A DNA stretch of 64,000 nucleotides from positions 8,659,749 to 8,723,748 of the forward strand of contig CM046850.1 of assembly GCA_025618425.1 (NCBI GenBank). Reading direction: 5' to 3'. Positions within the stretch are counted from its first letter, which is position 1, and the number at the start of each line of letters is the position of its first letter. The notes below the pieces were generated by a model that made no database searches, was not told where the DNA came from, and saw nothing but the letters and a program-made list of their open reading frames with translations. This document shows positions 54,598 to 64,000 of this stretch, one piece after another. Source of the stretch: Heliocidaris tuberculata (taxonomy: Eukaryota > Echinodermata > Echinoidea > Camarodonta > Echinometridae). The translations under genes and the position numbers were made by a program.

Positions 54598-56167
54598 CAT
54601 GAATGGAGAGTTACTGGTGATGCAGAGCAGCAAAGAAAGAGGGAGAGAGATGAAAGTATCTGCAACTATCTAAGAGAGAGAGAGGGGCGGTAGGGAGGAA
54701 AAGAGGGAGATTGATTTTCTATTGCCTGTTTTAAGAAGAGCAAAATAACTTTTACATAAAGCTGAAAATCTACATTGTGGAAAAAAACAAAAAACAAACG
54801 AACAAAACAAAAGAACAAAAAAAGAAGAAAAAAATATTAGACATGCCCAAAGGAGCCTATATCAAAAGTTAGATTGCACACATCAGTGGCCACCGCTTAC
54901 ATTATACTTGACTAAATATAAAGTATAGTTATTGTTCAACCCAAAGTATTCATAAAAGGGATAATTTTTTAATCTAATGATTTAGATACAAAGTAATTGT
55001 GAAAATAAGAAAATCAATGTATGACAACACACATGATTACCACACTGCCTGGGAGAATCCCCATATTGTCAGAGATAAGAAATTTTAAAATTCTTAAACT
55101 TTGTTAGGCTTAGATTCATTTCTCGATTATTTAATATTTTCAATGAATGCTGTACTCATAGGCTGTACTTTGTTTCTCTGTTTCTTCTGCTTCAACAAGA
55201 AAGATTTCTATAAAGGGTGAATTTCCCTGTAATGATGTGTATTTGCTTTCTTTTGCAAATTAAATCGATCTTCATGTTGAAATTGTAATCATAAAAAGAC
55301 AACATGGTATAACTTTTACAGGGATATGTGAACCATCAAAATTCAATATTTGTCATATGCATGATGATTGATCTAGCGCCATCTTGTGTTGCAAGTTTTC
55401 TCATTTATTTTTTGGATAACATCGCGAATGGGTTGCAAGCTGAGGGGCCTTGCCGATAATTTTTGGCTTGATATGCAGCGTAATTGGCACCTTTCCATTG
55501 GAATATTGAAGAGGAATTTTTAAAACCGTCATCTATGTAATCAGGTCAGTATAGGATTGAACATTTTAGTATGTGTGAACGATGAGAAATTGTGGAGAAT
55601 GTCGTCTTTGTGTTGTGCTTGATGACTCCTTGTTAGCTGGTAATGGAGTAACGCAATGTCCGCCTGCTATGCAGTGCGGTGAGTGAAAAGATGGGCGAGA
55701 GACAGTCGGTACAACTGGGCGTGAATACGCTGTGGCAGTTAGCTACATGTATCATGAGCCGAGTTGATCGTTGAGCTGTCATTCGGAGGGTAACATGAGG
55801 GATATGCAACTCACATAGATTAATGTAAACTCTGATATGTAGGTAGATATTTCAAGCAATGGTACATGATGATGATGTTTGAAGACAGTTACTATTAGAT
55901 GAAGGGATCCCATTCAACTTTTTTGCTCTGGCAGTCTGGAGCAAAAGTTGGGAGTCTGTGTCATTGACTGTGTGTCAAGCATGCACAGTCAATTCATTTT
56001 GACATTTTCTTTGGTCCCGGCGTAGCTAGGCCGGGGGGGGGGGGGGGGGGGGGGGACATGCCCACTAATATTAATAAGTTAAAGGAAAAAGAGATTAATA
56101 GAGAGGAGGAAAAGGTCAGTGGAAAAAAAGATTAATAGGACCCTCTCCTGCACCCTCCCCTCAATTG
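54598..56167 (+). other. Non-coding, purine-rich and A-rich tracts, G run
   Basis: AG-rich 54640-54710, A-rich 54780-54835, a 23-nt G run at 56033-56055 after 'ggcgtagctaggcc'. A short ATG frame at 55690 (G-E-R-Q-S-V-Q-L-G) is too short to support. The segment to about 54910 matches 12720-12810. Confidence 0.45.
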
Positions 56168-56959
56168 GGGTCGGGCTAACTCGGCACTACGGGAAAAGTG
56201 AGGCCGAGTTAGCCCGGAGGGTTTAAATCGATCATGAAATACCAATCCGTAAGGTTTTGTTGTGATTACTAGCTAAGAATATGTTTATTAACCATTCTTT
56301 TTGATAGAATTGTATGAAATACTCACTTTGAAGATAATCTTGCAATTTTCTTGAGCTAACATGAGATAAAAGTGACATTTCTATGCAGTTTAATCACACG
56401 ATACTGCTCCGAATCGCTGTGCGTATAGGCCGTAGCATGCACTGTGTTTGGTATTCGGAGCGATGAGTCGGACACACATTTTGCAAAACTGCAAATTACT
56501 GGAAAACTCGGTAAATTTGTGTTTATCCATCATGAATTTGGAACTAATTAACATATAATGAGCTTTGAGTTAGTATATTTCAGACATGATTAAGATCTAC
56601 GGAATTATTCATCAAAATATGTCTTCAGATACGAGTCCGAGTACCAAACACAGTCACTGAGTCAGTGAATGCAACGCACGGCGATTGCGAATATATGCGA
56701 GCTGTGAGTGATTAAACTGCCCAAAATGTCACTTTAAATTGATATTAGCTCAAGAAAATTGCAAGATTATCTTCAAAAGTAAGTATTCCATACAATTCTA
56801 TCAAAAGAATGTTTAAAAAACGTATTCTTAGCTAGTATTTAGTAATCAAAACAAAACCTTACGGATTGGTATTTCATGATCGATTCAACCTCTCCGGGCT
56901 AACTCGGCCTCGCATTTCCGGTAAGGCCGACTTCGCCCTAGTGCCGAGTTAGCCCAGAT
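56168..56959 (+). mobile_element. Long-TIR foldback with 11-bp target duplication (MULE-like)
   Basis: About 790 bp, mostly two inverted arms of over 300 bp: GGGCTAACTCGGCACTA at the left and TAGTGCCGAGTTAGCCC at the right, continuing with 'cgatcatgaaatacc'/'ggtatttcatgatcg' and 'cttgcaattttcttgagct' mirrored. Flanks CCCCTCAATTG at 56157-56167 and 56960-56970 are identical. Long TIRs with 9-11-bp duplications are the Mutator-like signature. Confidence 0.82.
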
Positions 56960-57198
56960 CCCCTCAATTGATGGCCTTACTTTGGTTGAGTCTGAGATGG
57001 TTCAGTGAGCACTCTTGCCTTGGAACCATCTCTGTGTGGGGCTGTGTCACTGTCACGTTTTCGACCTCTGAAGTAGGGCTGTCGTTGAATTCAATTTTCC
57101 TTGTCGACATGGCGGGACAAATTTATGACCAATCAGTAAAGTAAATTTCATGTGCAAGGACAAGTCAGTGCCGCTGCAGGGAGCTTTCGGCTGCAACA

Positions 57199-57444
57199 AT
57201 GGGTGATGAAATGGTGCATAATAATCTAGAAACAATGAAACAGCTGAAAGAAGTATTGCAACGCGTAAATAATTTAGTTTGGAATTCAGACAAGTGTCCA
57301 CTTTTTTCCACTGGATATTTAATGTGGAATTCACAGTTGAATATTATAATGTCGACAATATCAGAATCTTTATTGCCTTCCCACTATCATGGCGATTTAT
57401 TGACAAGATTGTCAACAAAAGGCTTGCCGACGACAGCACTATGA
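57199..57444 (+). CDS. Unrecognised 81-codon ORF, possible first exon
   Basis: Starts at an ATG in good context (caacaATGG), M-G-D-E-M-V-H-N-N-L-E-T, followed by a helix-like stretch (M-K-Q-L-K-E-V-L-Q-R-V-N-N-L-V-W) and N-S-D-K-C-P-L-F. A CCAAT motif lies about 70 bp upstream (57127). The frame could be a real short protein, or exon 1 with a donor at CGC|GTAAAT (about 57264). I recognise no family, and there is no supporting paralogue in the window. Confidence 0.35.
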   Translation: MGDEMVHNNLETMKQLKEVLQRVNNLVWNSDKCPLFSTGYLMWNSQLNIIMSTISESLLPSHYHGDLLTRLSTKGLPTTAL

Positions 57445-60400
57445 AGAAGTAGCTAATGCCCGTTTAATGGGTAAAATTGCCTTTTACATTTTAGGGTGAT
57501 GAAATATATTTCCATACAATTCCTTCAATTCGATTTCTTTCGCCTTAACCAAGTGAAATTTTCAGGCTGCTTTTGGCACTAGATCTTGCTCCTTTGAAAC
57601 TCTCACACAAAATAACGCAAGATGGGTTTCGACTCATGACACATGACTGTGTCAAGGGTCAACAAGTTAATTGAAATTAAAAAATTAGGGAAGAAAGAGG
57701 AAATTTAAGTTCCGAGAAAATCTTATTCTACCCGTATGATAAAACATTGCAGGACAAGACAAGTTTGGTCTTAACTCTTAATAGTGCCCAATCAACTCAC
57801 TGATTGTGGACGTCGATGGAGAGACAAGATTAGTCTGAGAAAGCGCAGTCGTCTATTGACAGCAGTCTTGGCAGTACATTCATATGGTATGTGAGGTTAT
57901 CTGATAGATATTAACTTTAAACTCACAAATTATGCAAGAGTGTACAGTGAGCTGTTGGTTATTTTGTGTGTGTGAATGATATTGTAAATGTAAAGCGGGG
58001 ACATTTTTCCCCAACGTCAAGAGATGAAAACAAATGATAAAGATGACTACTGGTATGTGTATGAATTTATTCTTCTTTGGCATTTATCCAAGGTGATGAT
58101 CTGTAAATATTTCAGAGGGTTGCACAGGCCAGATTTCCATTACCAGTACCTATTTCTGACATATTTAGATTTAATGGATACTTTTCCTCTGATGTTTGAA
58201 TGTTTGTAACAGGTGATTGAAATTAAGTCAACAATATGCTTGTAGATTCATGAGCCAACAAGAAACATCCGATAATTAATAAACAGGGTCTACATTTTCC
58301 AGCCCAGTCATTCTAGTGTATTGCCAAAATGCTAATTTTCCAACCACATCGGAAATTCAGAATCAAAACATAATAGACACACAGCTATTAAGTTTTGATT
58401 GGTTATGCTGGCTAATGGATATGTGGCCCCGTGCAACAACAGGATTTTTTTTTTAGAAAGAGACATCCATAGATAAAGTGGCTTTCCCACTGATCAATCT
58501 CCAGCAAACAAAATTCTCTCCACACGGGACTAGGTGCATGCGTGCACAAGATGATGGTATGCCATGTGGCCTTTTAATGGGAAGTCGTCAACTTAGTCAG
58601 CATGAGTCAAAAGGATACTCAAAATTAGCAGCATCTGATTTGCATTCAATTTGCTACACGTAGCAGCGGTAGGGGCAGGTAGGCTATGTGACAAGTGTGT
58701 TGCTCCTGTTTTAGACACACTGCATTTTGAACTGGATGCGTGGGATAATAAGGAAAAATAAATGTGCCAGCAGAATACAGGATTCAGTCGGCTTGCTGTG
58801 AAACATTGTAAGTGCTTTTACCATTTATCGGAACAGCATATTTTTTCTTGTTCAAAAGTTGACATTAGTTTGTAGTTACCATGAAAAGGTATGGAGTGAC
58901 ATTGTTAGGTAGATGTAAATGGACAAGCGTACATGTACAGTACATTGTAGGTAGACCTGTCATTGTTCTTGTTTAAGATTTAAAGGTTATTCTGCCGTTA
59001 TAACTCCTGTTATAATTACCCTTGAAATACATTAAAATACCTACCTCTACTATTGCTAGCTGTTGATGTGCAGTTCCCTCTGTTCTTTTTGTAAAACATT
59101 TGTTGATGTTTTACACTTAATGTATTCTTTGAGCATTGTGATCAAAATGCTCTACTACCGGGCACACGATTTACTACCCCATGGAAGAACACAAGGAGCT
59201 TCAAACATGCAAAGGCCAGAAATCACAAGCCATAATAAAGACCAGCTGCGGATAGATTGATCTGCATTTTCCATTACTATTTATGGAGGCCAAGTCATAT
59301 TGGCCTGCACTGTGGATCTGTTTTGCTCTAGTGTACCAAGGGCAGAAGGCTACAACTGCAGGTTCATTATCCATCATTTATTTGTGTGGAAAGTGAAGAA
59401 AATTTTTTTAAGAATGGCAGCATGTGGAATAGTTCATTGAACTTGTAAAGTGCAGGTCATGTACACATCTAACTAACAGCTGGTTGATACATGTAAATCC
59501 ATGCATGTATGCACTTGTCTTCCTTCTTTTGTTAAAGTGTAGGTTATACTTCAGTGATTAAGGGTGAAAAAGCTCTACTTAATTCAACTCTATTTTGTTA
59601 TGAGTATTAGGAAATACATTGATTTAGAATTGAAAATAAGTTATAAATTACATACTTGTGTGTAGCTCCTAGATTATGTGTAATGGAAAAATAGCAATAA
59701 GGCCACTTTATTTCTCACAAGTCACTGGTTTTGCGAAAAAATGTACTTGCTTGTACTGTAGGCTTAGGTACAGGAAATATGTTGGTTAACAAAACCAGCA
59801 ACAAAGTAAAGCTCACCTGCTCTGGGAATGTAGCAATTTGAAGAAAATTTTACAGTTATCACAATTGACATGTACAGTGTAGCCTACATAATTCTACCAA
59901 TGTTGTGAATAGAGGTTATGTACAAGTAGGGCAAAATGGACAAATCTACATCTACAGTACATGTACAGGCTCTTCGCATTGACCTGACCTTCACAAGTAC
60001 CTCTTTTATTATTTCTCTGAACAAAGCATAACTCCAGAATGTATTGCACAAGAAAGAAATCCAAATGTTCACATTAGCATGAAGGTGATTAGTTCAAGAC
60101 CATGTACAGTGTATATGTACACTTTACATGTAGGGAAATTACCAATACACGTACATGTATGTCAGCCGACATTGTACAGCCAGTGAGTAATCTTCTTACA
60201 GCAGTTGCATTCATGACTGCATGTACAATTTACACATATACATGTATGTACATGTACATGTAGCGAACAAAGAATGATGTAGGTGTGTAGCCTGTGTTTA
60301 GTATTAAAATACATCCTTTTAAGTTGATCCAATGGATTTGTATTTGTCAACTTGGGGCATTTGAGAGTTAATATGGTTTTATTCAATATTTCATGAAGCT

Positions 60401-60836
60401 CTTTTACATTTTTTTAAAAATGAGAGTAACATGCCAATGGGGGAAGACATGTTATTGAATTTGTACATCTGCAAACATAGTTAGTACATTTGACTTTATT
60501 TGAACATCTGGGTGATACTGTACATGTATGTACTTGCATGTTAAAACAGCTGTGTATTGCAAAGTAGGAAAACAGTTTGTGTAAATGTTAATCAATTTCA
60601 ATATACACACTGACACATAATGGTGTTTTATCAATTATTATCCAAACAAACACTAACTGTATAATGTACATGTAAAACCATTCATATAGGCTTACTATTG
60701 ATAGCATTAAAATCTTGATGGGGGGCATGGCTTGGTTGTACCAAAGCACTAATGAAATCAGAACATCCTGGACATGTACACTGTAGGCTGTGTTGTGATT
60801 GCACTGTACATGTTTGTTAGCATAGGCAGTAAACGT
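57445..60836 (+). other. Non-coding, ACATGT-rich; no gene recognised
   Basis: No exon with family support. Many ACATGT / GTACATGTAC motifs, for example 60230-60260. If 57199-57444 is a first exon this may be its intron. Confidence 0.4.
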
Positions 60837-61143
60837 GGGGTAACCTCGCTAGTCATAAGGACCGCTATTCATAAGGACCACTTATTCATAAGGACCGCTA
60901 TCCATAATGCATGACTAAATGAATAGCGGTTTTGTACGAATAGCGGTCCTTCTGAATAGCGAGCAAACCATAGACAAATTACCTCGCTATTCATAAGGAC
61001 ATCCATTCATAAGGACCACTATTCATAACACGTGTTAAATGAATAGTGGTTTTATATGAATAGCGGTTCTATATGAATAGCGGTTCTATATGAATAGCGG
61101 TTCTTATGAATAGCGGTTCATATGAATAGCGAGGGAACCCCCC
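60837..61143 (+). repeat. Two-part array of ~17-bp units in opposed orientation (foldback)
   Basis: Each half (60841-60963 and 60980-61134) starts with ACCTCGCTA and units 'ttcataaggaccgcta', then switches to the inverse 'tgaatagcggt(tct/cct)' and ends with TAGCGAG. The outermost bases also mirror (GGGGTAACC / GGAACCCC). Each half can form a hairpin and the two halves are tandem copies. Confidence 0.85.
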
Positions 61144-62430
61144 AAACGTTATGTACATGTAGGATGTGCAGTATTAAGTGAGGCCATAAACTTTCACGAC
61201 ATAAAACTTTTACGAATTGTCAAGGACGGTGGTTTTTCAAGGCTTGAATCTTTCCCAAACACTGACCGCTTGCAAAATTTGCAAAGGCATTTGCCTACAA
61301 TAGTTGTGCTTCTGCAATTAGTATCTGAAAAGTGCTTGACCACGGTGCACAAATTTCCTTTTCCAGGCGCTAAATTTGCCTGGCTCTACCAGTGAATATG
61401 TCAAGTCTGAGTTTACTTTGCTTGCCCCAGGGACCTTTTAGGCACCCTGGACGATTGGGTGATTTTTTTTTGTTACCCTGAATCGGGGACAACTGCTTCA
61501 ATTACAGTATATTTGCTCAAGCCACGTTGCCTTTTGCACTTACACTGAAGACCTAGGCCTATATACATGTATGAAGGGCCTATACATGTATGAAGGGCCT
61601 ACATACAGGTATACTAAACACGATGTACATGTACATGTACATGAAGCTAGATATTGGTTTACAGAATACATGCAGTTGTGAGTGGACTTTGAAATGGTTT
61701 GATGATAAAACAATTGATGCTATCTACACAATGTGTTTGTAAGCATGTATTGTGTTAGTCTGCAAGCACAGACCCTAATTTGATACTTCATTACAAAATC
61801 AATTGTTTCTTGAAAGAAACTTGACCCAGGATCATACTGGTCGTGTCAACATACATGTAGGAGCAGCTATAGTACATGGCCTATGGTATCCTCACAGTTC
61901 TGACACTCTGTTACACATTTCGACTGACAAGGGTTTGTGCCTGCAAACTAGTATTGTGTAGAGGTATTTGCTCGGCTTGTTAAAGAATAGATACTTGACC
62001 CTACATGTAGGAGAAGATAGCTATTGTTGACTGTGGAAATAGTGCGATCCAGTTACCCATTGTTTTACAGTACTTATGTTGCCTTCTTGATGACCCATTG
62101 AGTATGGGCTCTAATTTGCATAGTTAACCTAAGTCCAAGGCCAATGTCACACTATTGGTATGTTCCTGTGACTTTTCGGTTTGGGGTGTTGAAATCTTGA
62201 CTCTCAATTGTCATGTATTGACGCATTATCCATGTACTATGAAATTATGTTACACAGCAGTTTGTGAAATTTGTGGTCACACTGGCAAAAAATCGTGGGA
62301 ATAAGAACTTAATTTAAAGGGGATGTTTGTGAGAAGCTTTGCTAATATGTTTATGGGAAATCTGTGGTCGCTTTAAAACTCAGAAGCAAGAAAACTAGAG
62401 GAATAAAAATTCCTACCTGTGTGAACGTAG
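61144..62430 (+). other. Non-coding, no gene recognised
   Basis: Contains a short direct repeat 'tacatgtatgaagggcct' (61563-61600) and (GTACAT)n at 61622-61640. Nothing else supported. Confidence 0.4.
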
Positions 62431-62705
62431 AGGTGTTGTAGTCGAGTGGTTTAAACACTTGACTGGAGATGGGAAGGTTGTGGGTTCGAACCCCGGCGTG
62501 GCACTACTGTTCTTTGGCATGACATTCATCTACATTTGCCACTCTCCACCCAGGTGTTAAATGGGTACCGGCAGGAATTAATTCCTTGAATGCTGTAAGC
62601 ACCGAAATCGGTAGCCTAGCTAGAGCCGGGGTAATATTGGAGCGCCTTGAGCACCATTCATGGTGGATATGAGCGCTATATAAATATCTAATATTATTAT
62701 TATTA
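62431..62705 (+). mobile_element. Complete tRNA-derived SINE
   Basis: tRNA-like head with A box 'tagtcgagtgg' (62439-62449) and B box 'ggttcgaacc' (62483-62492), then a body ('ggcatgacatt', 'aaatgggtaccgg', 'gctagagccggggtaat', 'gagcgctatataaat') and an (ATT)n tail. Reference copy for the fragments at 2208, 8593, 33470, 36519, 42470 and 44935. Confidence 0.85.
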
Positions 62706-62747
62706 GCACACCTTTCTTTCTCTCTTTCACCCTCTCTCTGTGTCTCT

Positions 62748-63068
62748 GACCCTGTTCTTATTACTGAGATAGCGTGCTCTAGCGCGCGCTAGATCGTGCC
62801 ATCTCTCAGGTGAGAACGCGGCGATGTCACTTCGACGCGATCCAGGGAGGTCCATGGCGATCCCAAACTGGACCACCTCTAGGGGGTGGTCCATAGCGCC
62901 ATCTATAGCACACCTATCCACACTTTACTGTGCAGAGAGCGCCAAGATAGATCGCGCTACCCTCTTCAGGTGTGAACCCACAGCGTGCTAGTGGACCTCC
63001 CTGGCGCGCGCCATGGGTCGCCCCATAGTAGCGCGATCCATTTTCCAATCTCGTAATGAGAACGGGTC
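62748..63068 (+). mobile_element. GC-rich TIR element
   Basis: Left end GACCCTGTTCTTATTAC and right end GTAATGAGAACGGGTC are inverse copies with few mismatches. The interior is rich in GCGC and GATCGCG motifs and partly self-complementary ('ccagggaggtcca' / 'tggacctccctgg'). No clear target duplication; no frame of note. Confidence 0.65.
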
Positions 63069-63279
63069 TAAGTCTCTCATTTTTGCTTATCATCTACATG
63101 TATGTCTCTGACAGTCTCTCTCATGTTTTCATATTATCATTGTTTTCCTTACCCTTCCATATTTTGCTCTTTATTTTCCCCTTCCCATATTTCTGCGTGT
63201 CTGTCTGTGCGTCTCTTGCTAGTTATTAAACACATGTAGGCCTACATGTATGTCTAGTGTACATTTTTGTTGGCCTCAT

Positions 63280-63510
63280 TTTCCTTTCCTTTTCTTTCCA
63301 TTTTCCCCTCTCAGATATTTGCCTCTCTGTCTCCCTTTCTCTCCTTCTTTCCCTGTTTCCTGACTTTTTGTCTGTTTTTCCTCCCTCTCTCTTTCTACAT
63401 CATCTGTCTCTCTGTCTCTGTCTCTCTGTCTCTCTATTCTCTTTTCACCTATCCTTTCTCTTTTATTCTCTCTTTCCCTCTCTCTCTCTCCCACATACCT
63501 CCTGTCTCCT
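63280..63510 (+). repeat. CT-rich low-complexity tract
   Basis: (TCTC)n/(TCTG)n runs like those at 20-430; the open frames over it are compositional. Confidence 0.85.
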
Positions 63511-64000
63511 TAGCAATTCCAATTGTCCCTGATTTCCATAGCCTCTCATGCCCGCAGGATATTGACAAAGACTCAGCCATTCAGCAAGTCCAAATGTCAT
63601 GCAATCTTTGACAGTGTAAGGTTTGAAAATATGTGATAAAAGAAGAATACACATCCACCTGACAATATATCATTATCTAGCTTTACTTCAAGGCGTAGGT
63701 TGGTTAATTACATGTGTGTATACATGTACTTGTTCTTCAGATCTCGATTGAGAAGCTTGTATTGACAAACTTGTGTGTAACTTTATTTAGTCTGTAAAGA
63801 AATTTATGATAATACCATTGAAATGATATTTCTGCTCTTTGCAGTCTCACAAAGATTTGAGGGTTTTGGGGGTTTTTTTTTAAAGAACTGTATACATGAA
63901 GTATAGTGTTGTCAATATTCAGTCCTGTAATGTACATTTGTAAGTACAGTATGAAGAAAATACACTTTCACTGGAGGGCCTACTTTATTTTCATCTAGTA
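63511..64000 (+). other. Window end, nothing recognised
   Basis: 'acatacctcctgtctccttag|caattcc' could be an acceptor, but no coding similarity is visible behind it. Confidence 0.35.

Noticed and set aside
55690..55770. Short ATG frame starting G-E-R-Q-S-V-Q-L-G
   Set aside because: Only about 27 codons and no splice, family or paralogue support.
62431..62505. Functional tRNA gene
   Set aside because: A and B boxes are present but the sequence does not fold as a complete cloverleaf by eye and continues into a SINE body with an (ATT)n tail.

Overview
This window is eukaryotic: short exons with GT/AG introns, SINEs, LINE relics, many small inverted-repeat transposons and no operons. The coding content is from the nucleoporin RanBP2/Nup358, recognised from RanBP2-type zinc fingers (W-D-C-x2-C-x10-C-x2-C), FG linkers and Ran-binding domains (RanBDs, with [10 protein letters not shown]). 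The repeat types (pearl-like elements with ~150-bp internal repeats, tRNA SINEs, long poly-G/C tracts, ACATGT-rich DNA) fit a marine invertebrate. My best guess is an echinoderm, but the species cannot be fixed from the sequence alone.

Layout, all genes on +. Locus A (left of the window to 8938) is the 3' part of a RanBP2 paralogue: small linker exons, three zinc-finger exons and one degenerate RanBD ending in a stop. It contains a near-identical direct duplication (1-2722 and 3944-6665). Its single RanBD appears chimeric: the first half matches RanBD2 of locus B and the second half matches RanBD4. The stretch 8939-17942 holds only repeats and relics. Locus B (17943-45314) encodes most of a RanBP2 protein without its N-terminal TPR region: a coiled-coil-like exon, three tandem 546-bp linker exons, a linker exon, RanBD1, a two-finger FG exon, RanBD2, RanBD3 and RanBD4, then a stop. 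All exon phases join cleanly. The first recognisable exon (17943-18205) carries one in-frame TAA. No cyclophilin domain follows RanBD4.

The introns and flanks are dense with mobile DNA: a 3.6-kb TA-flanked foldback, hAT-like elements with 8-bp target duplications (two of them hairpins of about 100-125 bp with poly-C loops), a piggyBac-like TTAA element whose empty site is visible in a paralogous copy, a long-TIR foldback with an 11-bp target duplication, pearl-like elements, tRNA SINEs and three separate non-LTR retrotransposon relics. Downstream of locus B (45.3-64 kb) there is mostly repeat DNA, one unrecognised ORF at 57199-57444, and an unusual array of short units in opposed orientation at 60837-61143.

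Together the window shows a nucleoporin gene being reshaped by tandem duplication and exon fusion. All family assignments are from motif reading; no database search was run.
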